A stretch of 24,356 nt of DNA, from contig JAUWYR010000039.1 of assembly GCA_030615745.1 (NCBI GenBank), positions 1 through 24,356 of the forward strand, written 5' to 3'. This DNA is from Candidatus Zixiibacteriota bacterium (GTDB taxonomy: Bacteria; Zixibacteria; MSB-5A5; SM23-73-2). A model generated the notes under the pieces. That model worked only from the letters and a program-made list of their open reading frames with translations. It was not told the DNA's origin and did no database searches. The number at the start of each line of letters is the position of its first letter. Within the stretch, counting starts at the first letter, position 1. Below are positions 1-9,952 of this stretch, one piece after another. Position numbers and translations under genes: made by a program.

Positions 1-2
1 CC

Positions 3-239
3 TATAAAGGCGGATCACCATTAAAACTCTTAAAGGAATCAAAAGACCATAATTATCCACAGGAAATTTTTAACTTGTCTCCTGTGCTTTTAGATAATTA
101 TATTAACAAAATGACTGGATACAATCTACCTGTAAAGTACATGCTTCGCATATTTTTTACTTGCTTTTTTCAGAATAAGTTATTACTATTAGAAATTTGC
201 TTTAGCACTCTTTTCAAGAGAGTGCTAACAAAATTTTAA
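3..239 (+). CDS. Open frame running in from the left edge, unidentified
   Basis: An open frame without stop runs from base 3 to a TAA at 237-239, about 78 codons, and enters from outside the window. The first ~50 codons read like real protein (GGSPLKLLKES, NYPQEIFNLSP, MTGYNLPVKY); the phrase SPLKLLKE is vaguely like the C-terminal part of DDE integrases, but I do not recognise the family. The last ~25 codons run through the groES promoter and CIRCE operator, so the natural 3' end may be lost and the final stretch may be chance reading. I treat it as a possible truncated gene remnant. Confidence 0.3.
   Translation, partial: YKGGSPLKLLKESKDHNYPQEIFNLSPVLLDNYINKMTGYNLPVKYMLRIFFTCFFQNKLLLLEICFSTLFKRVLTKF
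161..189 (+). promoter_or_regulatory. Probable sigma70-type promoter of groESL
   Basis: TTGCTT at 161-166 and TACTAT at 184-189 are separated by 17 bases, resembling a vegetative promoter. The predicted start of transcription falls just upstream of the CIRCE element, the normal arrangement for HrcA repression. Confidence 0.5.
202..228. promoter_or_regulatory. CIRCE operator (HrcA binding site)
   Basis: TTAGCACTC, nine spacer bases, then GAGTGCTAA: a perfect match to the CIRCE inverted repeat. It lies about 90 bases upstream of groES, between the promoter and the start codon. In known systems HrcA binds this site and represses groESL until heat or misfolded protein titrates GroEL, which HrcA needs for activity. 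No hrcA gene is in the window. Confidence 0.95.
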
Positions 240-316
240 ATTCTTCGTAATTAGATTTAAGCTGGAGTTGTAAGTATCTGTAAAATAAAAACTTATTTTC
301 AAAAAGGAGGTTTTAG

Positions 317-607
317 ATGAAGGTTAAGCCGTTATCTGACCGTGTGTTAATAAAAACCCTTGAGCCTGAACAAGAGAGCAAAAAAGGAGGTATCATCATT
401 CCTGATACCGCCAAGGAAAAACCTCAACAGGGTGAGGTGATCGAAGTTGGTCCTGGAAGGGTAACTGAAGAAGGGAAAAAAATCGAAATGGAAGTAAAAA
501 AAGGGGATAAGGTATTATATGGAAAGTATTCTGGAACAGAGGTAACAATAGATGGTGTTGAATATCTGATTATGCGCGAGTCTGATATTTTAGCAATAAT
601 AGGTTAA
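317..607 (+). CDS. groES: Co-chaperonin GroES (Cpn10)
   Basis: This 96-residue protein has the GroES family layout: N-terminal [10 protein letters not shown], then the mobile loop near residues 17-32 ([17 protein letters not shown]), which contacts GroEL, and the closing strand DILAIIG. The heptameric lid caps the GroEL ring in the cytoplasm and closes the folding chamber. The ATG at 317 is preceded by AAGGAGG six bases upstream. groEL follows after 24 bases, so the two form the usual operon under the CIRCE operator at 202-228. Length is normal and nothing is missing. Confidence 0.97.
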   Translation: MKVKPLSDRVLIKTLEPEQESKKGGIIIPDTAKEKPQQGEVIEVGPGRVTEEGKKIEMEVKKGDKVLYGKYSGTEVTIDGVEYLIMRESDILAIIG

Positions 608-2257
<1,650 letters not shown>

Positions 2258-2280
2258 TCATCGATATCTTGCTTTTACAA

Positions 2281-2311
2281 AAAAAGCCCCGCTTGTAGCG
2301 GGGCTTTTTTT
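2281..2311. terminator. Bidirectional rho-independent terminator
   Basis: GCCCCGC and GCGGGGC form a GC-rich stem around TTGTA, flanked by an A-run on the left and seven Ts on the right. It can therefore terminate groESL on the plus strand and the esterase-like gene coming from the minus strand. Confidence 0.92.
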
Positions 2312-2324
2312 CACCTCAAACTTA

Positions 2325-3941
2325 CTACTCTTCCTTAACTCTTATTGATACTACCTCCTCATCCCATAACCTACCATCAGAGGCTTTGAACTTAACCCTA
2401 AATATACCAATTTGAGAAGTATCAGGAATAAACGAAAGCAAGCCTTCTCCATTGCCAAAATCAGTAAACTCTGCGTTTGGAGGCCATTCCTCAATTGGTT
2501 CTAAATTAAAGGTCAAAAATTCAGCTGTCAAAACCAAAGAGTCATCATCGGGATCTGTAGCTGTAACTTCGACCTTTAAAGTACTATCTACAACCACTTC
2601 CTGTGGTTCTATAGCAACAATCTCTGGTGCTTCATTCTCTGGTTTAGGAAAGATTTCCGAGTGGAATTTTAAAACCTTCTCCAATCTATCGTAAAGGAAG
2701 TTATCACTTCCTGCAAAAAAATCACCATATCCAGAATATTCATCATAAAGGTGATCAACTTCCTTTTCACTCAAGAACAAATGGAAAGCTCGAGTCTGAG
2801 CTAATGCAAATTGGTCCTGATTACCACAATCCAGATAAAGCCTTGTCTCTTCAAAGGGATTCATATTTTCATCCTCGAAAAGGCTATCCAAAATGACTTT
2901 AAGATCATGTTTTCTCCAGAGATGGTTCCATGCAAAAAACATAGTTTTTGCAGAGTCATCCATTGGCAAATCTATTCCTAAAGCTCCTTCGAAGCTCCTT
3001 TTGAAGAAAGTGCTAACAGTCTCGGGTTCAGCAACTCTAACACCTGGATGTGGAGAGAAAGCTGAAGCCATTGCAAACAACCTGGCAGTGTGAGGCATTT
3101 TGAAAATCCCTTCTTCTTGTAGCTTTTCATACATATGATAATATGACGAGGTATCTCCGAGAGAATCAAATCCGTTCTCCTCAAAAAAAATAGTATTGAT
3201 CCATTCCTGAGGCACCCTAAATCGACTTTCTCCATCTATCAATGTATCTTTTTCACCCAATGTGAAATATACCGGGTATGGACTCAAAGCGCTAACAGAG
3301 CCGAATAATCCGGGATATTTCATAGCGATCTTTAAAGCACCATAACCTCCCATATCATAACCGCTAATCGCACGGTGGGTCTTGTAATATATTGTATCCT
3401 CAAGTGTGGAGGAGGGTTTAAGTTTGCCTCTGACAAATAGAAGTGAGTCGATGAATGACCTGAGCTCTTTTGCTATATAATCCTCATATCTCCCACCGAA
3501 ATCAGAATATATAACTTCTTTAGTAAGAATTTCAGAGTTAGTATAGTAACTTCCGCCAAAAAGGTTGGACCCATCTGGCATCACTATCAACATGGGTTGA
3601 ATCTCTTTACGTGCAATCAGCCTGTCTGAAATTTTTGAAATGTTGTGGATTTTGTCATAATAGTAAAAGCTTTCTCCATAACCATGAAGAAGATAAAGAA
3701 CCGGATATCTTCTACCACCCTCTCCACAATTAGGTGGAAAGTATACGTAAAAGATTCTACCTGATGGATCTCCATAAGCGTTATTCTCCAAGTTATCAGA
3801 GCTAATCCACATAGTCATCACCGTTCCCTCAGGGGGTATTATGGCTCTTTCCGGATTTTTCCTTTTGCTACAACCGAAAGTGATAATAATGAATAGAACA
3901 AAAAGAGCTAAAATGATAAACCAATACCAAACTCTTCTCAT
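2325..3941 (-). CDS. Lipoprotein with esterase (alpha/beta hydrolase) domain, altered nucleophile, and Ig-like tail
   Basis: This 538-residue precursor begins with a hydrophobic segment ending in a lipobox (ITFGC, Cys about 24), so it is probably membrane-anchored outside the cytoplasm. Residues ~50-430 follow the putative esterase family (esterase D / enterochelin esterase-like): YPVLYLLHGYGES holds the oxyanion region, then a nucleophile-elbow segment, and LDCGNQDQ supplies the likely acid. The elbow reads SGYDMGGYGAL, so the usual Ser of G-x-S-x-G is Asp (codon GAT). I also find no obvious His in the expected C-terminal place (GYGDFFAGSD). Residues ~440-538 are an Ig/cadherin-like domain (ATDPDDDSL, SFIPDTSQIG). 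GGAGG precedes the ATG. It follows the FadL-like gene by 22 bases, so they are probably co-transcribed. Substrate is unknown; it may not be a serine esterase. Confidence 0.8.
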   Translation of the reverse strand: MRRVWYWFIILALFVLFIIITFGCSKRKNPERAIIPPEGTVMTMWISSDNLENNAYGDPSGRIFYVYFPPNCGEGGRRYPVLYLLHGYGESFYYYDKIHNISKISDRLIARKEIQPMLIVMPDGSNLFGGSYYTNSEILTKEVIYSDFGGRYEDYIAKELRSFIDSLLFVRGKLKPSSTLEDTIYYKTHRAISGYDMGGYGALKIAMKYPGLFGSVSALSPYPVYFTLGEKDTLIDGESRFRVPQEWINTIFFEENGFDSLGDTSSYYHMYEKLQEEGIFKMPHTARLFAMASAFSPHPGVRVAEPETVSTFFKRSFEGALGIDLPMDDSAKTMFFAWNHLWRKHDLKVILDSLFEDENMNPFEETRLYLDCGNQDQFALAQTRAFHLFLSEKEVDHLYDEYSGYGDFFAGSDNFLYDRLEKVLKFHSEIFPKPENEAPEIVAIEPQEVVVDSTLKVEVTATDPDDDSLVLTAEFLTFNLEPIEEWPPNAEFTDFGNGEGLLSFIPDTSQIGIFRVKFKASDGRLWDEEVVSIRVKEE

Positions 3942-3963
3942 TTATTTTCCTCCTATTTTATGT

Positions 3964-5472
3964 TTAAAATCTATAGCTTATTGTGAAATGGGAAATGTGA
4001 GCTTCCATCCAATAATCTCCAGGATAATTGTCAAAAATCCCATCTTCGTTCAAATCGCTTAAGTTCTGGACAGTTCGTTTTTTATAACTTTGATATTCAT
4101 AGTTATACCCTATCTCTGTATTCCCGAATTTATATCCTATGCCAAATGTGATGCAACTTTTATCTCCTATATCAGGTAAAATAGGTGAGAGGGTATTATC
4201 AGGGATGGGTGAAGGGTCAAAATAATAACCCCCATAGACTGGTAGATTCTCCAAAGGAAGATATTCGAATCCAAAGCTTATGCGGGTTACATCCTCCCAG
4301 TTAAACAGTATCTCGGACTCTTTAGCAGATTCTAAATTCTCTTTTAATGGAACTAAAGTGTCATTTTCAACTGTAAGTGGATCAACTGAAAATTTTGGAT
4401 TTATTTTCTCAAGCCTTGACCAATTAACCCGATTAACATCGAAGGTGAGAGTAATTTTCTCATTTGGCTTAAAAGCTACTCCTGCTCCTAAATCACCGGG
4501 CAAGGATAAATCAACTTCCTCCTCAAGCTCTGCACGAAGAAGATCACCTAAAAAGAGTACATAAATTCCAGGATATTTTTCATCCAAGCTCAAGCCTAAC
4601 CAGGGATTATAAGGTAAATAAATATCTAAAGTGGAGGTTCCTGACAGATTCAAATCGACCGGACTCCGATAAGAGACCCCCAATTGTAGTTTAGGGCTAA
4701 TTTTATATAAAAGCCCTAAGTTAAATCCAAAGCCCCACCCATCCTCATCTAATTTAGCATCCATAGGAAAGTTCTCATAAGGTCTGTCGATTTGTAATTG
4801 TGGATTTGTTGGAACTAAAATGGTTTTTCTAAAAAGAAAATTTGCAAATTGAACACTTATCCCAAGTCCCGCTGAGAGTCTATCTTTGATTAGCTCCTTG
4901 GCTACACAGGGATGGAAGTCAAAGACGTCCAAGTTGATCTGGTGGTTTGCTTTGGGATAGGGAGTACCTGTTTCGTATCCTGGGGGTGGATGGTATATAT
5001 CCCAGCCATATTTTGCGGTATAGGGAATAAAGAAAGACATCCCGGTGTTAAATCCTCCCCATTTGCCTATTTTGATAAAACCTCCGAAATTTGGTAATCC
5101 AATATTCTTATCATCCGGATACCATTTTATTCCATTTTTGAAGCCCACATCATAACCCTCAAAAGTTATCTCTGGCTGATAAGAGGGTCTGGGGCTGAAA
5201 ATGAAAAGAGAAGCATAAAGCTCAGAATTTTCCATAGTTGCCAATCCAGCTGGATTCCAAAAAGAAGCGCTCCAATCATCAGCCAACCCTCTGAATGCAC
5301 CACCCATCCCCATAGCCTTAAGACCTATACCTGATACCGCAAACCCAGAGCCCCAGGATGAGGTAAAGCTGAAAAGGACAACTAAAATAAAAACAAAAAG
5401 GCTAAAAACTTTTCTCTTGATGTCTCTTGACCTTCGGTCTCTTGATGCATACGCACATACGCATTTCCTCAT
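3964..5472 (-). CDS. FadL/OMPP1-type outer membrane transport protein
   Basis: The mature N terminus (GSGFAVSGIGLKAMGMGGAF, then ADDWSASFWNPAGLA) is the hallmark of the FadL/TodX/OMPP1 family, which import hydrophobic compounds through a 14-strand outer-membrane barrel. The chain ends in HFTISYRF with C-terminal Phe, as barrel proteins do. I chose the ATG at 5472 (GGAG six bases upstream) because a normal signal peptide core (VFSLFVFILVVLF) then follows at a usual distance. A TTG at 5529 with a stronger GGAGG is an alternative and would add 19 residues. Codons 4-20 after the ATG come from a palindromic repeat (5413-5463) that seems to have been inserted into an ordinary MRK-KVFSLF start. The esterase-like lipoprotein follows in the same operon. 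Confidence 0.85.
   Translation of the reverse strand: MRKCVCAYASRDRRSRDIKRKVFSLFVFILVVLFSFTSSWGSGFAVSGIGLKAMGMGGAFRGLADDWSASFWNPAGLATMENSELYASLFIFSPRPSYQPEITFEGYDVGFKNGIKWYPDDKNIGLPNFGGFIKIGKWGGFNTGMSFFIPYTAKYGWDIYHPPPGYETGTPYPKANHQINLDVFDFHPCVAKELIKDRLSAGLGISVQFANFLFRKTILVPTNPQLQIDRPYENFPMDAKLDEDGWGFGFNLGLLYKISPKLQLGVSYRSPVDLNLSGTSTLDIYLPYNPWLGLSLDEKYPGIYVLFLGDLLRAELEEEVDLSLPGDLGAGVAFKPNEKITLTFDVNRVNWSRLEKINPKFSVDPLTVENDTLVPLKENLESAKESEILFNWEDVTRISFGFEYLPLENLPVYGGYYFDPSPIPDNTLSPILPDIGDKSCITFGIGYKFGNTEIGYNYEYQSYKKRTVQNLSDLNEDGIFDNYPGDYWMEAHISHFTISYRF
5413..5463 (-). repeat. In-frame palindromic repeat inside the porin signal peptide
   Basis: This 51-base segment holds three TCTCTTGA units, a GACC-TTC-GGTC mini-hairpin, and CATACGCACATACGCA (plus-strand reading). 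It adds 17 codons, rich in Arg and Ser, between MRK and KVFSLF. Removing it restores a plain signal peptide. Its first 25 bases are identical to the copy in tatD. Confidence 0.75.
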
Positions 5473-5645
5473 AGTCTTCTCCACTTTATTATAGGTTTTC
5501 TTTTTTGATTTGAGTTGAATCTTTAACAAATTTCACCTCCTTGGTCAAAAAATACCCTAATTATTATTTATTTAAGTATGTCATTAAACTCTGCATCTTT
5601 AAAACATTTTTTATCAAAAGTGTTTTGCGCCATAAATTATTCAAA

Positions 5646-5674
5646 ATATTACAATAAAAAAATTTGTTTGTCAA
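5646..5674 (-). promoter_or_regulatory. Probable promoter of the FadL-like/esterase operon
   Basis: On the minus strand TTGACA (5674-5669) and TAATAT (5651-5646) are separated by exactly 17 bases. The leader to the chosen ATG would be about 165 bases and includes a strong GGAGG near 5536-5540. Confidence 0.6.
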
Positions 5675-5762
5675 TATTTTTTTTAAAAAAGCAAAAAAAA
5701 ATTTCAAATGGGCGAAATTAAGCATTGCTTTAACAGAAAGACTTAAAAAGTCAAATTATGTC

Positions 5763-5792
5763 TTGACAATACTCAAAAAAGGATTTTATCTT
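5763..5792 (+). promoter_or_regulatory. Possible promoter of the M16 protease gene
   Basis: A perfect TTGACA (5763-5768) is followed after 18 bases by TATCTT (5787-5792). The predicted start would be about 20 bases before the ATG, so the leader is short but includes the ribosome site AAGGAG at 5807-5812. Confidence 0.45.
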
Positions 5793-5818
5793 TTCTCAAC
5801 AAAAGAAAGGAGAGGAAA

Positions 5819-8419
5819 ATGTATAAAAAGATCAATTTATTATTTTTATTATTTTTAATTTTTTCGTTCTTTTTTACCCCTTTTGTTAGAGCAGACAATA
5901 AGACTTTAACTTTCAATTTATCCAATGGGATGAAGGTGATATTAAAAGAAAACCACGCCAATCCGATGATAGCTTCTTTGATCTATGTTAATGCTGGAAG
6001 CAAATATGAAAAAGATTACAACAATGGTGTGAGTCATCTTTTAGAACACCTTTTATTTGATGGAACAAAAAAAAGAACAAGACAACAGATAACCGATGAG
6101 ATAAAATCCAAAGGTGGCTACATCAATGCATTTACACAAAAAGAACTAACCTGCTATATGGTGCTTTTACCTTCTGAGTTTATCGAATATGGCTTGGATG
6201 TCCAATCGGATATGCTTTTCTGTTCCATCTTTCCAGATTCTGAATTAGCCAAGGAAAGGAAAGTGGTGATAGAGGAAATTAAAAAGGATGAGGATAATAT
6301 CGACTATCAGGTTGAGAAGTTTTTCGACTCCCAAGCTTATAAGGGAACTCCCTATGCCCGTCCGGTACTTGGGTATGAGAATATAATCGCAACTATCTCA
6401 AAAGAACAGATAATAGATTATTATGAGAGTTATTATAAGCCTAATAATATGATTGCTTTGATCATAGGTGATTTTGAATCCGAAAGGATGCTTGAGCTTT
6501 TAGAAAAGTATTTTGGAGAAACTCAACCAAAGCCACTTTTAGAATTTCCCAGAATCGAATTTTTACCCCCTTTGGAAAAAAAGGTCCGATATAAGGAAAA
6601 AGAAACTAAAAACACCTACTTATCTTTATCATTTGATGCTCCACATTTTACTGACCCGGACTTTTTTCCTTTTGATATATTAACTTTCTATTTGAATTCA
6701 AAAGAGATCTCACCCCTTTACAAAGCACTTTTAAAAGGAGAAAATCCTCAAGCTTTAGATTTTTCAATAGATCTGGAATTACAAAAAGAATTTTGTCGTC
6801 TAAACATCCACATAACCACTGATTCGCCTGAAAAAGTAAAAAAGATTTTTAAAACAATAGAGAATTCTTTAGAAGGACTTCCCGAAGATAATCTAACCCA
6901 GGAAGACTTAAACCGGATAGTTGTTTCCAAAAAGACCGGTGAATATTATTTAGAGGAGAAACTCCATCACTATGCAATGTATAAAGCTTCGGTGATTGTT
7001 AATTGTGGAATAGAATTTTTAGATTCTTATCTTGACCAGCTCGAACTGGTTACGCCAAAATCCATAAAAAGGGTTGTGGAGAAACATTTTTCAAACCCTG
7101 TTTATATTGCCACAGTTGTGGTTCCGAAAAAGGATGAAAAAGAAAAAAGGGAAGAAAAATCTTTTAGCCATTATCATAAAGAGATTTTAGATAATGGCTT
7201 GACTGTCATAATAAAGGAAAATCCTGATTCAAAGGTTTTAGGGATAAATATATTAGGGGAAAATCGTTCTGCTTTTGAACCGGAAGGGAAAACAGGTATT
7301 GCTGACCTTTTAAACAGAGTCCTTTTAAAAGGAACAAAAAAAAGACCTGCTGAAAAAATCATAGAGGATAAAGAAAAAATAGGTGCGGAGATAACATTAG
7401 TTGATAATCCTTACATTCCTTATGATGACCTTTACACCACCCCTCTTTTTAGCTTCATAAAATTCCAGACAATCGATGAATTTGCAGAGAGTGGATTTGA
7501 GCTTCTGTCTGATATAATCCAAAATCCTGTTTTTTCTGAACAGGAGATAGAGAATTCAAAAAAGGAGATGATCGGTCTTATAAAAAGAGGGGAAGGAAGC
7601 CCTTATAAAAGTGCAAGAAGACTTTTTTATTCGAAGCTCTTCAAAGACCATCCCTATGGTAAAAGCATAATGGGTGATCCCACAACACTTGCGTCTATAA
7701 AAAGAGATGATCTGGTTGAATTTCATCAAAAATTTTACTCGCCAGAAAATATCATCATGACAATTGCCACAAACATAAAAACAGAAGAGATGATAAAGCT
7801 GGTTAAAAAATATTTCGGGGATATGCCAAAAGTAGGCTTTACTTCTTTTGAGGTACCTGTTCCATCAAAAATTACAGCACCTATCAAAGCCAAAAAAGAG
7901 ATGCAAAAAGAACAGATTTATATCTATTTAGGCGGGCTTCTTCCAGGAATAAATCATCCTGATGCACCGGCGCTTAAGGTGATGAACTCGATTTTATCCT
8001 CAAGATTGGGACAAAGCTTAAGAGAAAAAAAGGGACTGGCTTATTCAGTGGGGTCAAATGTTTCTTTCGATAAGGACTTCGGCTGGTATATTGCCTCCAT
8101 AGGGACCAGACCCCAAAACTATGATGAGGCTCTGGGTGGAATCCTAAAAGAAATGAACCAGATTAAAATCACTTTGGTCTCGAAACAGGAATTAGAAAAA
8201 GCTCAAAACGCTATCTGGGGCAGTTTGCTTTTCTACCGCCTTTCTAGGATAAACCAGGCATTCTGGATGGGGGTGAATGAATTTAAGGGTGCAGGATATG
8301 ATTACGATGATAACTATATCGATATTATCACAACTGCAACCAGAGAGGATGTTAAAAGGGTTGCTGAAAAATATCTCGATACAAAAAATTATCTCTTAGC
8401 AGTGGTTGGTAAAATATAA
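5819..8419 (+). CDS. Exported M16 (pitrilysin/insulinase) zinc protease, two tandem halves
   Basis: This 866-residue protein has an N-terminal signal peptide (core LLFLLFLIFSFFF, ending near VRA). The first M16 unit (~28-450) has the inverted zinc motif HLLEH at residues 73-77 and a downstream Glu in ERKVVIEEI near 152-153, the third ligand. The second unit (~460-866) aligns in outline (NGLTVIIKEN, LLNRVLLKGTKKR) but has LLNRVL where HxxEH should be, so it is the non-catalytic partner. It keeps the family's substrate-binding segment LREKKGLAYSVG. This is the usual arrangement of fused periplasmic M16 proteins, which clamp and cleave unfolded peptides. GGAG precedes the ATG. It is followed by the DUF6249-like gene. 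Confidence 0.93.
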   Translation: MYKKINLLFLLFLIFSFFFTPFVRADNKTLTFNLSNGMKVILKENHANPMIASLIYVNAGSKYEKDYNNGVSHLLEHLLFDGTKKRTRQQITDEIKSKGGYINAFTQKELTCYMVLLPSEFIEYGLDVQSDMLFCSIFPDSELAKERKVVIEEIKKDEDNIDYQVEKFFDSQAYKGTPYARPVLGYENIIATISKEQIIDYYESYYKPNNMIALIIGDFESERMLELLEKYFGETQPKPLLEFPRIEFLPPLEKKVRYKEKETKNTYLSLSFDAPHFTDPDFFPFDILTFYLNSKEISPLYKALLKGENPQALDFSIDLELQKEFCRLNIHITTDSPEKVKKIFKTIENSLEGLPEDNLTQEDLNRIVVSKKTGEYYLEEKLHHYAMYKASVIVNCGIEFLDSYLDQLELVTPKSIKRVVEKHFSNPVYIATVVVPKKDEKEKREEKSFSHYHKEILDNGLTVIIKENPDSKVLGINILGENRSAFEPEGKTGIADLLNRVLLKGTKKRPAEKIIEDKEKIGAEITLVDNPYIPYDDLYTTPLFSFIKFQTIDEFAESGFELLSDIIQNPVFSEQEIENSKKEMIGLIKRGEGSPYKSARRLFYSKLFKDHPYGKSIMGDPTTLASIKRDDLVEFHQKFYSPENIIMTIATNIKTEEMIKLVKKYFGDMPKVGFTSFEVPVPSKITAPIKAKKEMQKEQIYIYLGGLLPGINHPDAPALKVMNSILSSRLGQSLREKKGLAYSVGSNVSFDKDFGWYIASIGTRPQNYDEALGGILKEMNQIKITLVSKQELEKAQNAIWGSLLFYRLSRINQAFWMGVNEFKGAGYDYDDNYIDIITTATREDVKRVAEKYLDTKNYLLAVVGKI

Positions 8420-8490
8420 AATTTAGGAAACTATTTAATTCCACCATCGTAAGTTTTTATGAAAATTTGAGGAAAAAAAGGAGGTGGAAT

Positions 8491-8874
8491 TTGCTCGAAA
8501 ATATCGATGTAACCGGGATAATAATCGCAGTGACTGCTCTGGCAATTGGCGCTGCCATAGCCATCGTGGCAATAATCACAGGATATGGTGGTAGAAAAAT
8601 GGACCATGAGGCAAGGATGAAAGCGATCGAAAAGGGCACAAACGTTCCTATAATTACCGAAAAAACTCGAACACCCTATCAAACCTTCAAAGCCGCTTTA
8701 GTCTGGGCAGCTGTGGGATTGGGAATTTTTATATCTTTTGTCTTTTTCGCAAAAGAACCAGATGCTGCGTTCTTAGGAATCATCCCGTTTCTTGTCGGAG
8801 TAGCTCTTTTAATCTCCTGGATGGTGGAGAGAAAAGGTCTTAAGGAAAAAGAGGAGAAAAAGACTTCGGTTTAA
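8491..8874 (+). CDS. Small DUF6249-like membrane protein
   Basis: From the TTG at 8491 the product has 127 residues. I chose this start because GGAGG (8480-8484) sits six bases upstream; an in-frame TTG at 8467 lacks such a site. Three hydrophobic segments are visible: ~8-30 (IIIAVTALAIGAAIAIVAII), ~67-84, and ~91-108. Between the first two is the cytoplasmic-looking stretch MDHEARMKAIEKGTNVP, which resembles DUF6249 proteins. The tail is Lys/Glu-rich. The function of this family is not known. It may share a transcript with the M16 protease 71 bases upstream; the terminator at 8988-9018 follows. Confidence 0.7.
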   Translation: MLENIDVTGIIIAVTALAIGAAIAIVAIITGYGGRKMDHEARMKAIEKGTNVPIITEKTRTPYQTFKAALVWAAVGLGIFISFVFFAKEPDAAFLGIIPFLVGVALLISWMVERKGLKEKEEKKTSV

Positions 8875-8987
8875 ATGAAATTCAGCAATTCCTGGTTGCA
8901 ATCATAAAAATTGTAATCCTTCAAAAAAGCCACAGGCAAAAATTCTATTCGTGTCCTTTCGTGATAAAGGATGCTTTATTACTTGTT

Positions 8988-9018
8988 GGTTCAGGGCGCA
9001 TCACCCTGAACCTTTTTT
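8988..9018 (+). terminator. Rho-independent terminator after the M16/DUF6249 genes
   Basis: GGTTCAGGG and CCCTGAACC form a nine-pair stem around a seven-base loop, followed directly by six Ts on the plus strand. Confidence 0.8.
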
Positions 9019-9058
9019 CGGGTAGGGTCTCCAGAAAAAAACAGGAGCAATCAAATAG

Positions 9059-9766
9059 TCAAAACCTCGTTGTTAGACCAAAAACTAAATGTCTTGTCCT
9101 TCCTTTCATCTCAGCATGACCATAAGCTATCTTGGCATCTTTTACTTCAACATAGGTATATTTGTATTCTAATAAAAGACAAACTCCTTTCCAAAAATCT
9201 ATTTCACTCCCCAAGGCTAATTGATAAGCTGGAAAATGTATCTCATATTGTTCTCTTTTAATATTGTCAATAACGCTCTCAGTATGTGGAATTAAAGGTC
9301 CAAGACCCAAACGACCGCAAACTTTTACCTTATCGAATCGATATCTCCCCACTAAGTTGAGAAATAAAAAGTTAAAACCATGGGTCATTGAAAATCCTTG
9401 AACTATATCTCCGAGCCTGATAGCAGAGTCAATCGGTTCATCCTTTCTTATTCCAGAAACAAAAACCATCTGAGATGCATTGGAGTGTATTTTAGCATGG
9501 ATAAACTCTGCTTCTAAACCGAAATTGGGATAAGAATTAAAAAAATAAGCTCCCCTGATACCATAATATAGAGGTGTTGAGAACGATTTATCTTTGAACT
9601 CTATATCCTGGAAAAGAAGGTCATTTTTTCTTGAAGGTTGAACAATCTTTAAGTCACTTTTTGAAGTGGAAGCTTTTCCAAGAAATATTCCAACCTCCCA
9701 TTCAGCTTTAAGATTTGGGCATATTATAAAAAAGGTTACAGAGAATAATAAGAATTCCTTTCTCAT
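9059..9766 (-). CDS. Outer-membrane beta-barrel protein, 235 residues
   Basis: The product starts with a signal peptide (MRKEFLLFSVTFFIICPNLKA) followed directly by EWEVGIFLGKAS. It continues in alternating polar/aromatic stretches and ends in HLVFGLTTRF with C-terminal Phe, as outer-membrane barrels require for BAM recognition. Size and the AEWEVGIFLG / GIRGAYFFNS / LGLGPLIPH segments resemble small 8-10-strand OmpW/OmpX-like or opacity-type barrels. I cannot assign a transported substrate. No strong ribosome site precedes the ATG. It stands alone between the convergent M16 operon and the pdxJ operon. Confidence 0.7.
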   Translation of the reverse strand: MRKEFLLFSVTFFIICPNLKAEWEVGIFLGKASTSKSDLKIVQPSRKNDLLFQDIEFKDKSFSTPLYYGIRGAYFFNSYPNFGLEAEFIHAKIHSNASQMVFVSGIRKDEPIDSAIRLGDIVQGFSMTHGFNFLFLNLVGRYRFDKVKVCGRLGLGPLIPHTESVIDNIKREQYEIHFPAYQLALGSEIDFWKGVCLLLEYKYTYVEVKDAKIAYGHAEMKGRTRHLVFGLTTRF

Positions 9767-9879
9767 TCAATTTTTTAAAGCTAAACAACTCAAATCTTTT
9801 TCCAAAAAACTTAACTTGATGGTTCAGAGTGCCCCTTTCCTGAACTTGTTTCTCAAGGTGGAATATCCTGAAAAAAAGA

Positions 9880-9907
9880 GTAAAGCTGAAGCTTTACACT
9901 CCAGAAC
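9880..9907 (-). repeat. Dispersed CTGGAGTGT palindrome
   Basis: On the minus strand CTGGAGTGT is followed by AAAGCTTCAGCTTTAC, a small inverted repeat. A close relative in the other orientation lies at 13782-13807 and a composite one at 17841-17894. Confidence 0.65.
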
Positions 9908-9952
9908 TTTTATATGTTAGTCCGACTTAGGGTAGGACATAACTGATATATT

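Noticed and set aside
9822-9847. Possible second copy of the GGTTCAGGG hairpin seen at 8988-9012
   Set aside because: Only GGTTCAG and CTGAAC are shared and the stem is broken; I could not tell relation from chance.
9914-9941. GTTAGTCC...GGACATAAC inverted repeat as a terminator for the barrel gene or pdxJ
   Set aside because: The stem is short, imperfect and lacks a following T-run on either strand.
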